Assembly (NCBI RefSeq): GCF_002807035.1
Contig: NZ_NIUC01000004.1
Span: forward strand, 1-64,000
Length of the DNA: 64,000 nt
Source of the DNA: Algoriphagus formosus
GTDB taxonomy: Bacteria; Bacteroidota; Bacteroidia; Cytophagales; Cyclobacteriaceae
Direction: 5' to 3'
The notes beneath the pieces were generated by a model. It did no database searches. It saw only the letters and a program-made list of their open reading frames with translations, and had not been told where the DNA came from. Made by a program: the position numbers and the translations under genes. This document shows positions 34,186-43,676 of the stretch, in pieces (positions within the stretch are counted from its first letter, which is position 1; each line of letters begins with the position of its first letter).

Positions 34186-35533
34186 TCAACTCATTGTATT
34201 TACTTGGTTCGTATTGACTCCCTTGACGGGGTTTTCTCAGGATACCTTGCTTTTGGACTTTCCCAAGGCAGTGGAATTGGGAATGAAAGCCAATCTGGAG
34301 TATCGCATCCAAGAGAATAATCTGGAGATTTTGCAAAAGGAAAAGCAAGTAGCCCTGCTTTCCCATCTTCCTAGTCTAGGAATTAATTCAAATGTATTGA
34401 GTCAGTCAGGCCAGCAATTTCAGCAAGTAGAAGGTGAAATTGTCGTAACCAATGTGACCAATAATATTGTATCAGGAGGTCTGAATGTCAATATGCCGGT
34501 ATTCAATGCCGGAAGGAGAATTTTGGATACACAGTCTGCAAAGTTGGCTTATGAAGCAGGTGAAAAGGGCTTGGAAAGGGCCAAACAGCAAGTGATTTTT
34601 GATGTAGCACAGCGATACCTTCAAGTATTGCTGGATGAGGAATTGGTACGAATTGCGAGAGAAAACCTCGAAAATCAACAGGAACAGCTTCGTCAAATTA
34701 CAGGTTTTGTGGATGCAGGGATCCGTACTGTTTCCGATTTGTACAATCAGCAATCTGAGGTAGCAAGATTGGAATCGGTCTTGGTAGATGCCGAGATTCA
34801 ATTGGAAAATGACCGCTGGGCTCTAGCAGAATACCTTCAGCTAGAAGGAGGCGTCACAGCAAGATTGGAACCGGTTAATCCAAGGGAAGGCGGAAGTGAT
34901 TTTGGAAGTCAACCCCTCAATACGCTTTACGAAATGGCCATGTCCAATCGACAGGATTTCCAGCAGCAACAATTACTTTCCAATTCCTTCAAAAAAGACA
35001 TGCAGGCCGCCAAGTCCATGTTTTACCCTAGGGTCTCAGCCTTCTTCAATTACAATACCTTCTTCACCTCATTGGACGAGCGTGGATTTTCCGAACAGCT
35101 TTGGCGAATCTATCCTCAACGAACTGTGGGCTTCAGTATCAATATCCCTATTTTCTCAAATTGGCAGACTCGATTGGATGTGACCCGGGCTAAAATGGCT
35201 TTTGAAAATCAGGAGCTGCAAGAGCAGGCACTAGACCGTCGAATTTTCCAGGATATTCAATTGGCTCAACAGAATTACCAAGCTGCGCTTAAGCGACGTG
35301 CAAATACAGCGGTCCAAGTGAAAGCAGCAGAGGAGGCAAAGGTGGCCGTGGATGAGCGATTTAGACTTGGTTTGTCAAATTTTGTGGATTTAGCTACGGC
35401 CAATCAAACCCTAGTAGCTGCTAAAGCAGATCAAGCCCAGGCTATTTATACCTTGTTCTTTCAGGAGGTGCAGATGCGATTTGCCTTGGGGACTTTAGAG
35501 ATTCGGCCTACCGAAAACCCTGCTACCGAATAG
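34172..35533 (+). CDS. TolC-family outer-membrane efflux protein
   Basis: I place the start at ATG 34172, inside the end of ATPase 2, because it is followed at once by a clean signal peptide (MRKFNQLIVFTWFVLTPLTGFSQ); the open frame upstream of it is a shadow of the ATPase. The product has 453 residues, normal for the family. Two OEP repeats of long helices and beta-hairpins are visible (about 28-230 and 240-450), with phrases such as AVELGMKANLEYRIQENN and RRIFQDIQLAQQNYQ. It provides the outer-membrane duct for the adaptor at 10846, completing a tripartite exporter. Overlap with ATPase 2 implies translational coupling. Confidence 0.92.
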   Translation: MRKFNQLIVFTWFVLTPLTGFSQDTLLLDFPKAVELGMKANLEYRIQENNLEILQKEKQVALLSHLPSLGINSNVLSQSGQQFQQVEGEIVVTNVTNNIVSGGLNVNMPVFNAGRRILDTQSAKLAYEAGEKGLERAKQQVIFDVAQRYLQVLLDEELVRIARENLENQQEQLRQITGFVDAGIRTVSDLYNQQSEVARLESVLVDAEIQLENDRWALAEYLQLEGGVTARLEPVNPREGGSDFGSQPLNTLYEMAMSNRQDFQQQQLLSNSFKKDMQAAKSMFYPRVSAFFNYNTFFTSLDERGFSEQLWRIYPQRTVGFSINIPIFSNWQTRLDVTRAKMAFENQELQEQALDRRIFQDIQLAQQNYQAALKRRANTAVQVKAAEEAKVAVDERFRLGLSNFVDLATANQTLVAAKADQAQAIYTLFFQEVQMRFALGTLEIRPTENPATE

Positions 35534-35556
35534 GTAGAGGTTTCAAGGGCTTGTAT

Positions 35557-35573
35557 TTAGATTCCGAATCTAA
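35557..35573. terminator. Palindrome between convergent genes, possible bidirectional terminator
   Basis: TTAGATTC-C-GAATCTAA, perfect 8-bp arms, in the 60-bp gap between tolC and the EamA gene. No clear T-run follows on either strand, so termination activity is uncertain. Confidence 0.35.
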
Positions 35574-35593
35574 TCTGTCTTTCATCGAGAGGC

Positions 35594-36523
35594 CTATATT
35601 TCAACTGGCCTAGCTTTCTTGTCTTTTTTGTTCCAAGTCAAGAGAGCGACAGTTATGAGAATAAGGATGGTTCCTATCCAATCGATTCCTAAAAAGCTCA
35701 CTTTAAGGCAAAATACTGCCGTCAAAGCTGCAGATAGGGGTTCTACGCTGCAAAGTAGACTGGCTGTAGTTGCTCCGATAATGGAAACTGATCTTAAGAA
35801 GAAGTAGAATGAAAGTACGGTTCCGAATAAAATGATGTAGGCAAAGGCGAGTAAGGTTTCTCCATCCCAAAGTCCGGAAAGACTCCAAGGTTGGGTGAAA
35901 ATCGAAAAAGTAAACCCTCCAATCAGCATTCCCCAGCCTGTGATGGCTGCTGGCGAAAATAGCCTAAGGAGCCCCACGGGTTGGATGGTGTAAAAAGCCA
36001 AGGCTAAGGCTGACAAAATACCCCAAAGGAGGGCATCTTTTGATATGACGAGCAAATCAAAGGATCCGTGAGTAACCAATAAGAAAATCCCTGAAAGCGC
36101 TAGAATTAAAGCTAGGTACTCTGTGGTGATGGGCCATGTTCTATTTTTTACAGCATAAAAAGCTACCACGAATACAGGCCCAATGTATTGAAGAATGGTA
36201 GCGGTGGCGGAATTGGAAAGGGAGATGCTGTAGAAGTAGGTAAACTGAACGGCCACCATGCCTACAATCCCGAAGAGCAAAATTTGAAGAATATGGATGG
36301 GTTTTTTCCAAACTGAAAATGCAGCCTTCCGCTCTTGGGACAGTGAAAACAAAATCAAAATGCTCCCTCCGATGATCAATCGCCAAGTAACCAGCCAAGC
36401 AGGATCCAGGTTTTTCTCCTCAAAAAGAAACTGCGCACAGGTGCCGGAAATACCCCAAAATATGGCCGAAGAAAGTGCCATCAGGATGCCGGGGATTTTC
36501 TGATAAGCAGTTGCCTGTGTCAT
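35594..36523 (-). CDS. EamA/DMT-family transporter
   Basis: About 309 residues when started at ATG 36523 (MTQATAYQKIPGILMALSSAIFWG), just before the first membrane span. An ATG at 36589 would add 22 residues unlike the family. The protein shows ten hydrophobic spans in two EamA repeats (repeat 1 about 10-135, repeat 2 about 150-290), with the typical IFWGISGTCAQFLF start and a short charged cytoplasmic tail. Relatives export amino acids or other small metabolites; the substrate cannot be told here. It is convergent with tolC and stands alone. The 266-bp gap up to the hydrolase gene at 36790 holds nothing I recognise. Confidence 0.88.
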   Translation of the reverse strand: MTQATAYQKIPGILMALSSAIFWGISGTCAQFLFEEKNLDPAWLVTWRLIIGGSILILFSLSQERKAAFSVWKKPIHILQILLFGIVGMVAVQFTYFYSISLSNSATATILQYIGPVFVVAFYAVKNRTWPITTEYLALILALSGIFLLVTHGSFDLLVISKDALLWGILSALALAFYTIQPVGLLRLFSPAAITGWGMLIGGFTFSIFTQPWSLSGLWDGETLLAFAYIILFGTVLSFYFFLRSVSIIGATTASLLCSVEPLSAALTAVFCLKVSFLGIDWIGTILILITVALLTWNKKDKKARPVEI

Positions 36524-36789
36524 ATAAGTTAAATTCAGGCGAATATATTGAGGGTTTTCGATTTTTGATTCCAGGGTCTTAAAATTCATAAATAAAAAGA
36601 AAGAGAATCGAGACTAAATTAAGTCGATCAGGAATACGAATAGGCTTATTGATAAACCGAATTCTTAAGCTAAATTCAACATGGAAACTCAAATTTCACT
36701 CGTCAAGAGCGATTTTACATTTGAAATATAACCAAGTAATTTAGGCTCAGATAAAAAACCTTCCAAGATCAATTAAATCACATTTAACA

Positions 36790-37821
36790 ATGAAAAACTA
36801 CTGGATAGCATTTGCTTTAATCAGCTTCCTTTTCCTTTCCTGCAAGTCAGAAACGGCTAGTGAAGATTCTGAGCAGGAAAACACTGCTGAAATAACAATG
36901 AGTGAGGATGGAGTAAAAATGATTCCGATCAGTACACCTTTGGGAGAGTATAATGTATTCACGAAGCGAGTAGGGGATAATCCAGACATGAAGGTGCTTT
37001 TACTTCATGGCGGACCTGGGATGTCCCATTTGCAGTACGGTAATTTTGACCAATATTTTCCTCAGGAAGGCATTGAGTTTATCTGGTACGATCAGTTGGG
37101 TTCAGCGCATTCAGATCAGCCTGATGATTCTTCGCTATGGACTATTGAGCGATTTGTCGATGAAGTAGAGCAGGTTCGTCAGGCTTTGGGGCTTGATAAA
37201 GATAATTTTTATCTCTTGGGTCAATCCTGGGGTGGAATGCTATCCATGGAGTATGCTTTTCGTCATCAGGATAAACTCAAGGGTCTCATTATTTGCAATA
37301 TGATGTCGAGTCTGGATGAGTATGAAAAATATGCCAAAGAGGTCTTGGGGCCACAAATGCCGGATGAGGTTTTTGCTGAATTGATGGAAATTGAGAAAAA
37401 TGGGGACTTCGAAAATCCCCGCTACATGGAACTCTTGATGGAGCATCACTATCCGGAGCATGTCCTACGCATGCCCTTGGATGAATGGCCGGCAGATGTT
37501 AATCAGACCTTAGAGCAGGTCAACCCAAATGTATATGTCTACATGCAAGGCCACAGCGAATTCGGAATCACTCCAGGGGCGAGTCTAGAAGGCTGGGATG
37601 TTCGGGATCAGTTGAAAGAGATCACGGTGCCCACCTTGGTAGTAGGAGGAACCCACGACACCATGGATCCTAATCACATGGAATGGATGTCCAAAGAGGT
37701 GGCAAATGGGAGATTTTTACTTTGCCCGAATGGTAGTCATTTAAGTCAATATGATGATCCGGAGCACTTTTTTCCGGGCGTGATCAAGTTTATCAAGGAT
37801 GTGAATTCGGGTGAATTTTAA
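36790..37821 (+). CDS. Alpha/beta-hydrolase lipoprotein, proline iminopeptidase type
   Basis: 343 residues. A lipobox (FLFLSC, Cys18) makes it an envelope lipoprotein. The hydrolase fold shows the oxyanion motif HGGPG (73-77), the nucleophile elbow GQSWGG with Ser146, an acid in GGTHDTMD (near 290) and the catalytic His in NGSHLSQ (near 318). HGGPG plus GxSWGG is typical of prolyl aminopeptidases (peptidase S33), which remove N-terminal proline, though related esterases share it. A periplasmic location fits peptide scavenging. A long palindromic element follows its stop. Confidence 0.88.
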   Translation: MKNYWIAFALISFLFLSCKSETASEDSEQENTAEITMSEDGVKMIPISTPLGEYNVFTKRVGDNPDMKVLLLHGGPGMSHLQYGNFDQYFPQEGIEFIWYDQLGSAHSDQPDDSSLWTIERFVDEVEQVRQALGLDKDNFYLLGQSWGGMLSMEYAFRHQDKLKGLIICNMMSSLDEYEKYAKEVLGPQMPDEVFAELMEIEKNGDFENPRYMELLMEHHYPEHVLRMPLDEWPADVNQTLEQVNPNVYVYMQGHSEFGITPGASLEGWDVRDQLKEITVPTLVVGGTHDTMDPNHMEWMSKEVANGRFLLCPNGSHLSQYDDPEHFFPGVIKFIKDVNSGEF

Positions 37822-37831
37822 GATCCAAGGG

Positions 37832-37915
37832 GAGGCTGTCTTAAAAGTGTGATGTTCCGTCATTACAATCCTGATCTTATCGGATTTAGATGAGGGAAGT
37901 CTTTTGAGACAGTCT
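37832..37915. repeat. 84-bp palindrome-ended element, REP- or MITE-like, also terminator
   Basis: Ends GAGGCTGTCTTAAAA and TTTTGAGACAGTCTC pair as a 15-bp imperfect inverted repeat around a 54-bp core with no ORF. A T-run follows the right end. It sits between two convergent genes and can act as a terminator for both. From memory, elements with GAGRCTGTCTYAAAA ends recur in Cytophagales genomes; copy number in this genome cannot be seen from one window. Confidence 0.55.
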
Positions 37916-37919
37916 CTTT

Positions 37920-38579
37920 TTAATTCAAAATATTCCAGACGGCGATGAAGTGACTGACTGTCCCTCCCAAAACAAATACATGCCAAATCGCATGAAAAAA
38001 CAGTCGATCACTTTTTACATAGAAAAATACCCCAATCGTATAACTTAAGCCTCCTGCTCCGATCCAGAAAAGCGTTTCCATTGAAAGTTTTTCCAGTAGA
38101 TCATTGAAAAAAAAGACCGCTAACCATCCCATAGTCAGGTAAAGAATGACTGATAAGGTCTTGAACCTTCCGGTGAAAAATATTTTGAAGAAGGTGCCTA
38201 CCAATACCGTCCCCCAAATGATGGAAAGGAAAATGATCGCTTTGTCAGTGGTCAAAATAGCCAAAACCATGGGGGTGTAGGAACCTGCGATCAAAAAGTA
38301 AATCGATACATGATCGAGTATTTGAAGCCTACTCTTTTTAATAGGGTTCTTTGCAGCATGATAAGCTGTAGAAAAGGCATAGACCATTAGAATTCCTAGG
38401 CTAAAAGCTATTGCTCCTATGGTGAACTTGATATCCTGAGTCTCTAGTGATTTTTTGACCAAGAAAGGAATTCCAACTAGGCCTAAAAGCAAGCCAAGCC
38501 CATGAGAAAAGGTATTCGCCAATTCCTCTGATGGACTTTGTTGACGTTTGACACGGGGGGTAGTGTTTTTATTGGTCAC
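37920..38579 (-). CDS. Hemolysin III / PAQR-family membrane protein
   Basis: About 219 residues with seven hydrophobic spans. The family residues are visible: ANTFSHGLG at the start (a Ser-His pair), AYHAAKN in the second third, and HAIWHVFVLGG near the C-terminus, where the histidines form the putative zinc site. I choose the GTG at 38579 because GTGA overlaps the sulfurtransferase stop (TGA 38578-38576) and gives the normal family length. The ATG at 38621 would add 14 residues and overlap by 46 bp. Bacterial members are related to adiponectin receptors; haemolytic activity is a historical name. Confidence 0.85.
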   Translation of the reverse strand: MTNKNTTPRVKRQQSPSEELANTFSHGLGLLLGLVGIPFLVKKSLETQDIKFTIGAIAFSLGILMVYAFSTAYHAAKNPIKKSRLQILDHVSIYFLIAGSYTPMVLAILTTDKAIIFLSIIWGTVLVGTFFKIFFTGRFKTLSVILYLTMGWLAVFFFNDLLEKLSMETLFWIGAGGLSYTIGVFFYVKSDRLFFHAIWHVFVLGGTVSHFIAVWNILN

Positions 38580-39415
38580 GGTTGGCTGGTTTTTCCAATA
38601 GGCATATTGTTTCGGCTCCATTCACTCCAGGAGCCTACATATAGCGAAGGAATTTCCAAACCTGCATAATCCATGGCAAGGAGAGTATGGCAAGCTGATA
38701 CTCCCGATCCACAGTGTACAATGACTTGATCATTATTTTCAAGCAATGGCGAATATTTCTGGTGCAAAGCGTCTTTGGAAAGAAAACGCCCCTTTTCATC
38801 CATATTTTCTGTCAAAGGAATATTAATAGCACCAGGAATATGACCTGCTATCAAATCGATGGGCTCGTGCTCTCCTCGATATCTTTCTGCTGAACGAACG
38901 TCGATCACTGTGAAGTCTGGATTTCCAGCTTTTTGAGCTACCTCATCCAAAGAGGCAATTGGAAGGGTCCATTCAGATGCTGGATAGGAATCGACTGGAT
39001 TATTGGAAGATTTTCCTTTTTCCACAGGGAAGTTTTCAGCAATTGCTGCTTGAATTCCCCCTTCCAGAACTTGAATCTTGTTATGCCCTAGAGCTCTTAG
39101 CATCCACCAAAATCTAGCTGCTGAATTTGCTCCATTTTGATCATCATAAACTACTACATGGGAATCCGGATCAATTCCCAATTTTCCCAAAACCTTACAA
39201 AACTCCTTCACCTCTGGAAGCGGATGACGACCTCCTTCAGCCAGGTTTTCTTTGATATCCGCTAATTCCAAATTGGGATCTACAAAGTGTGCTCCTTTCA
39301 AATGGCCTTCTTCAAAAACTTTCTTTGGGTTGGCGCTATTTCTAGCATCAACCAATACGAAGTTTGGATTGGTGAAAAGGGATGCTAGCTCGGAAGGGGA
39401 AAGGATAGGAGACAT
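38576..39415 (-). CDS. sseA: Rhodanese-type sulfurtransferase (3-mercaptopyruvate/thiosulfate)
   Basis: 279 residues with two rhodanese domains. The N-terminal, inactive one covers about 5-125 (LVDARNS..., VVYDDQNG). The C-terminal, catalytic one covers about 150-275 with Cys235 in the loop CGSGVSA. CGSG[VI]TA-type loops are typical of 3-mercaptopyruvate sulfurtransferases and CRKGVTA-type loops of thiosulfate:cyanide enzymes, so mercaptopyruvate is the likelier sulfur donor. It is cytoplasmic. It is coupled by a 4-bp stop-start overlap to the HlyIII gene downstream. Confidence 0.9.
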   Translation of the reverse strand: MSPILSPSELASLFTNPNFVLVDARNSANPKKVFEEGHLKGAHFVDPNLELADIKENLAEGGRHPLPEVKEFCKVLGKLGIDPDSHVVVYDDQNGANSAARFWWMLRALGHNKIQVLEGGIQAAIAENFPVEKGKSSNNPVDSYPASEWTLPIASLDEVAQKAGNPDFTVIDVRSAERYRGEHEPIDLIAGHIPGAINIPLTENMDEKGRFLSKDALHQKYSPLLENNDQVIVHCGSGVSACHTLLAMDYAGLEIPSLYVGSWSEWSRNNMPIGKTSQP

Positions 39416-39463
39416 GGACTTTTTCTTTTTTTGTAAAGCTAAAAATACCCTTAATGAAAATAA

Positions 39464-39491
39464 AAAATCCCATCTTTTTAGATGGGATTTT
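39464..39491 (-). terminator. Terminator after the DUF2911 gene
   Basis: AAATCCCATC-loop-GATGGGATTT. Read on the minus strand it is followed by a T-run (TTTTTTATTTTC). It lies 18 bp beyond the DUF2911 stop. Confidence 0.85.
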
Positions 39492-39509
39492 GATCGGAAT
39501 TAAAACTCA

Positions 39510-40109
39510 TTATTTGATTTGATTCTGGAACTGCTCCATTTTCTGGTCTACTTGCGTATCTACAGGGAAGGTAATTTTGATTGCTTCCCAAGCCATAGAA
39601 ACCAAAGCAGTTTTGTTGTCATTGGCAGAGATTGTGTAGACCAAACGCTCGGTATTTCCACCTCTTTCGGTGGTAGCTTTGAAAGAGACCAGGTCATCCT
39701 TAGCCAAAGCTTCCTCATCGATTTTTCCGTCTTTCATGTAATTGTAGATCCACACACCCTTGCTGTTGATATGTACAGTCCAATCTCCAGTCTCGGCAGG
39801 GGTCATAAAGATGGAGTACTTTCCAGCTCGAACGTTTTTACCGGCAATTGAAACATCAGTGCTAAATTCGATGGTAGTCTGAAGATTAGCTCCTGCTCTC
39901 CAGGTCACACCATATTTTTCAATTTCTCCAAAAATCTGTCTTCCACGCACAGCAGGTGAGGAGTAATCAATACTGATTTTAGTAAACCCAACTACCTGAG
40001 ATACGGTCGCTGCAGGGCTCAAGGCTGGAGTTTGTAATTGGGCTAGAGCGGAAAAGGCGAATGCAAAAGCCAAAAAAGCTGTAAGAGTAAAGAGTTTGAT
40101 GTGTTTCAT
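39510..40109 (-). CDS. Secreted DUF2911 protein
   Basis: 199 residues with a signal peptide (about 1-23, AFAFSALAQ). The mature part matches DUF2911, a Bacteroidota family of unknown function: SPAATVSQVVGFTKISIDYSSPAVRGR, given here in two parts (SPAATVSQVVG, ISIDYSSPAVRGR), then WRAGAN, AGKYSIFMTP and WTVHINSKGVWIYNY. It is mainly beta strand and probably periplasmic. The conserved WRAGAN and PGKYSLF-like segments suggest a ligand pocket, but no ligand is known to me. It has its own terminator and no obvious operon partner. Confidence 0.88.
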   Translation of the reverse strand: MKHIKLFTLTAFLAFAFAFSALAQLQTPALSPAATVSQVVGFTKISIDYSSPAVRGRQIFGEIEKYGVTWRAGANLQTTIEFSTDVSIAGKNVRAGKYSIFMTPAETGDWTVHINSKGVWIYNYMKDGKIDEEALAKDDLVSFKATTERGGNTERLVYTISANDNKTALVSMAWEAIKITFPVDTQVDQKMEQFQNQIK

Positions 40110-40184
40110 TTTATTTGGGATTATGGGTTTTTTGATTTTGAAATAAACCCAAATGTAATCGAGAAGTTCGAATTGAGATAAAAA

Positions 40185-40215
40185 AAGAAGCCGGACCTCG
40201 CGGCCCGGCTTCTTT
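40185..40215 (-). terminator. Terminator after the ThuA/dehydrogenase gene
   Basis: GAAGCCGG ... CCGGCTTC with a GC-rich loop. On the minus strand it is followed by TTTTTTT. It lies 15 bp beyond the stop at 40230. Confidence 0.9.
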
Positions 40216-40229
40216 GCTGATCAATTAAA

Positions 40230-43200
40230 TCAATTTGGGTTGAATGTAATACCCGCAATGATGAAGGTTCCTAGATCTGAATTTTGAGGCTTACTCAAAA
40301 TATAGATAGGTTGTTTTTCAGCACCTGAGTTTTTATTCATTGGAATTGTAGCCTGTCCATACATGACTGGCATATTCGGGTCTTTCACCACTGGTCCTTG
40401 AGTGTAAGTTCCTGATCCGATGAGTTCTCCAGTAGGACTTCCGTGCCGGATCTCAAAGTCCACAGGTGTGGTAATCGGTTCTTGGGAAGCCACAGTGAAG
40501 GTAACTGATCCGATGCCATTCATATCTAGTGCAGGAAGTGCAAAATGACCCGCCTCAGATGGTACAGTCAACAGGTTTCTTCCTCCAAAGGCCATCGCTG
40601 CATAGCCATTAAGGTCGCTTGCGAGACCAGGATCCACAGAATTTGAGATCAAGTATAAGGAATTACTTCCTGTCATTGGCTTAACATCGGTGCCTCCGGC
40701 ATCTGTATATGAGGCATTGATCATCAATGCACCCATTGGAGAAGGTGCCTTACCCATGGTTGGATCAAGTGTTCCAGTTGCAGGTAAGCTTGGCTTTTGT
40801 TCTCCTTTGAGTGAGAAGATGTATGCAAGCAGGGCGTTCAAATCTGATTCTTTTAGATCTGGATTAGCAGGCATTACGGTTTCACCCCAGACGCCTCCGC
40901 CTCCGTTTTTAATCTTATCCATCAAGTAACCACGATCTCGGGTTCTATATTTAGCAGCTACTGCTGTGTAGGCAGGACCAATAGACTTTTCATTTTCTTT
41001 ATGACAAGTCTTACAAGTGAGTGATTGCACAAGGGCTTTTCCTGTCATTGCTTCACTCATCACCTTGTGACCCATATCTGCTTCAGCCTGATCAAATCCT
41101 TCTATGTAATCCGCAGCAACATACAGCTGGCTCATATCATCGGTAGCATGATCTTCATCCGTCACACTGACTTGGTATGCAACTCGCTTGCCTGGGAAAT
41201 AGAATGATTGATTCCCTTGAACAGTAATGCTTACTTCAGGAGCGCTGTTACCAGCATATACAATTGCCTTTGGACTTTCACCTGCCAAACCGGAAGGATC
41301 CGAAGCACTTACTGTTACTTCATACTCACCAATTTGATCAAAGGTAGTCGTCAGATTAGGCTCTGTCGTAGTTTCTGTTTTTCCATTGCCCAAATTCCAA
41401 GTGTAGGAGATTGGGTCACCCTCTGGATCAGTTGCTTTCGCAGAGAAAGTAACTGTAAGCGGTAAAACTCCAGAATTCTTATCAGAGCTGACCTCTGTGA
41501 CAATTGGAGCTCGGTTTCCTCCATTGAAATCAATTCTAGCAAGTCCGGAGTCTGCATTTTTACTGAACCATCCCGTACCATATTCCAAAATGTACATTTT
41601 TCCATCAGGACCCATTTCCATATCGATTAGGGAGTTGAATTTGGTTCCTGGCATGAATGGCTCCATTTTGGAGAAGTCACCGTTTTCTTCCATGGTGACA
41701 ACTTTCACCCAGCCTCGAATCCAATCATAGATGAAGAGTTTTCCATCAAAGTAATCCGGGAATCTTGTATCGGCCGGGTATAAATCCGAGTAAAAAACTG
41801 GGCCAGCCATGGCATTTCTTCCTCCCGTACCTACTTGAGGGAAATCAGGGGATTTGTCATATGGATACCAAATAAAGGCTGGTTGGGCAGCAGGCAATTC
41901 AGTAATTCCTGTATTGTGAGGAGAGTTATTTACAGGCTTGGCAGCATCGAAAGCTGCACCGCTTTGCCCTGATTCGTAATTGAATTCACTGTAGGCGTAA
42001 TTATTTCCGACAAAGTATGGCCATCCAAAATTACCTGCTTTTCTAGCTTGGTTGACTTCATCATAGCCTTTAGGACCTTTGATTCCCATGGAGTCAGCAC
42101 GTGCATCCGGACCTACTTCACCCCAATATAGGAATCCATTTTTCTGATCGACTGAAATTCGATAAGGGTTTCTGTTTCCCTGTACATAGATTTCAGGTCT
42201 AGTTCCTTCTGTTCCAGGAGCGTAAAGGTTTCCTTCAGGAATGGTATAGCTTCCATCTTCGGCTACTTTGATTCGAAGAATCTTACCTCTAAGGTCATTG
42301 GCATTTCCTGAACTTCTTCTGGCATCCCATTGCTTTCTGCCATCTCTAGCATCCAAAGGAGCATAACCGTTTAGCGTGTAGCGAGAATCATTTTGATTAA
42401 ATGGTGTAGAATTATCTCCCAATGAAAGGAAAAGGTTTCCATCCTTATCAAAGGCAATGGAACCACCTGTATGACAACAGATATATCGATCTGATGGCAC
42501 GTCCAAAATGACTGTTTCGGAATCCATATCCCAAACGCCATCTTTGAATACGAAGCGTGAAAGCCTATTGATTTCTTCGTCTCCAGCAGGAGAGTAGTAT
42601 ACAAATACGAAGTTATTAGAGGCATAATTTGGATCTTTTTGGATACCCATCAATCCCTCTTCAGCATTGACTCCACGTACGCCACTTTGCCAATAAACAT
42701 CCAATTTGGCGACTTCCTGAAGGCTTTGCTCTGCCTCATTCCAGAATAAGATTTCCCCTCTTCGCTGAGAAATCAAAATATCCAGATTAGGTAAAACCGT
42801 CAATTCAGTTGGTTCGGTAAATTCACCAACAGCAAGCATGGTTTTAGAAAAGCGGTTTTCCTCAGGAGTACGCTTTTGGGAAGCCTGAGAATAATCAAGG
42901 GCCATATTTTCACCAATGGCATATTGAATGCCGGCAAGGAGATGCTTCAAGAAATTTTCCTCTTGGAAAGACTCTTTGGTATGTCCTCCTCCGGTGTAGA
43001 ATGCTCTTCCGCCATCGAATTCATGATACCAAGCGATGGGGTGATCGCCCATATCCAAGCCACCCTGATAGGATGATTCGTCAAGCATTAGCAGTTTTTT
43101 CGTGTCAGGATTGACCTTTTTGTAGGAATACCACTCATCTGTACGCTCCCAAGACTCAGGCAAAAAGTCCACAGATGGATGTTTTTCAGCAGTTTTTGTA

Positions 43201-43676
43201 ATGACACCCGGTTGAACATTAGGATGTGGATCATTGATACCCGGATGGTCAGCAAAATAGCCTCCCACCAATTTATTGTACCAACCCCACTCATACTCGG
43301 TGTCTGCTGCTGCGTGGATACCCACATAGCCACCTCCGGACTGAATGTATCGCTCAAAATCAGCTTCCTGATAATGATTCAATACATCGCCGGTAGTACT
43401 CAGCCAGATGACCGCAGCGTATTTTTCAAGGTTCTCTTCATTGATGTCTTCTGCATTATCGGTAGCATCTACCTCAAATCCGTTCTCAGCTCCCAGTTTT
43501 TGAATAGCTGCGACCCCGTCAGGGATAGACTCATGATAGAATCCGGCAGTCTTGTGGAAGACCAGTACTTTTGGCGCACCCTCTCGCTTTCTGGAGCAAG
43601 AGCTAAAGAGAATTCCGCCGACCACTATTAGGGTGAATAGGGTCAATAGGTTTCTTAGGTTTTTGTTAAAATTCAT
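40230..43676 (-). CDS. Giant lipoprotein: ThuA, sorbosone dehydrogenase-like propeller, PKD, cytochrome c
   Basis: I start it at ATG 43676 (MNFNKNLRNLLTLFTLIVVG), where a lipobox follows (LFSSC, Cys27); an ATG 10 codons earlier adds no signal sequence. The product has 1148 residues. In order: a ThuA-like domain (about 35-255, VLVFHKTAGFYHESI, GGYVGIHAAADTE); a PQQ-type glucose/sorbosone-dehydrogenase six-blade propeller (about 275-720, GLMGIQKDPNY, LRGKILRI, GNRNPYRI); a PKD domain (about 745-830, DPEGDPISYTWNLG); a c-type cytochrome (CKTCH, about 900-970, distal Met in VMPANPD); and a C-terminal carbohydrate-binding-like beta domain (about 985-1148). Its place is the outer membrane or periplasm. 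The likely role is oxidation of a sugar or cyclitol with electrons passed to the attached haem. Substrate unknown. Confidence 0.9.
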   Translation of the reverse strand: MNFNKNLRNLLTLFTLIVVGGILFSSCSRKREGAPKVLVFHKTAGFYHESIPDGVAAIQKLGAENGFEVDATDNAEDINEENLEKYAAVIWLSTTGDVLNHYQEADFERYIQSGGGYVGIHAAADTEYEWGWYNKLVGGYFADHPGINDPHPNVQPGVITKTAEKHPSVDFLPESWERTDEWYSYKKVNPDTKKLLMLDESSYQGGLDMGDHPIAWYHEFDGGRAFYTGGGHTKESFQEENFLKHLLAGIQYAIGENMALDYSQASQKRTPEENRFSKTMLAVGEFTEPTELTVLPNLDILISQRRGEILFWNEAEQSLQEVAKLDVYWQSGVRGVNAEEGLMGIQKDPNYASNNFVFVYYSPAGDEEINRLSRFVFKDGVWDMDSETVILDVPSDRYICCHTGGSIAFDKDGNLFLSLGDNSTPFNQNDSRYTLNGYAPLDARDGRKQWDARRSSGNANDLRGKILRIKVAEDGSYTIPEGNLYAPGTEGTRPEIYVQGNRNPYRISVDQKNGFLYWGEVGPDARADSMGIKGPKGYDEVNQARKAGNFGWPYFVGNNYAYSEFNYESGQSGAAFDAAKPVNNSPHNTGITELPAAQPAFIWYPYDKSPDFPQVGTGGRNAMAGPVFYSDLYPADTRFPDYFDGKLFIYDWIRGWVKVVTMEENGDFSKMEPFMPGTKFNSLIDMEMGPDGKMYILEYGTGWFSKNADSGLARIDFNGGNRAPIVTEVSSDKNSGVLPLTVTFSAKATDPEGDPISYTWNLGNGKTETTTEPNLTTTFDQIGEYEVTVSASDPSGLAGESPKAIVYAGNSAPEVSITVQGNQSFYFPGKRVAYQVSVTDEDHATDDMSQLYVAADYIEGFDQAEADMGHKVMSEAMTGKALVQSLTCKTCHKENEKSIGPAYTAVAAKYRTRDRGYLMDKIKNGGGGVWGETVMPANPDLKESDLNALLAYIFSLKGEQKPSLPATGTLDPTMGKAPSPMGALMINASYTDAGGTDVKPMTGSNSLYLISNSVDPGLASDLNGYAAMAFGGRNLLTVPSEAGHFALPALDMNGIGSVTFTVASQEPITTPVDFEIRHGSPTGELIGSGTYTQGPVVKDPNMPVMYGQATIPMNKNSGAEKQPIYILSKPQNSDLGTFIIAGITFNPN

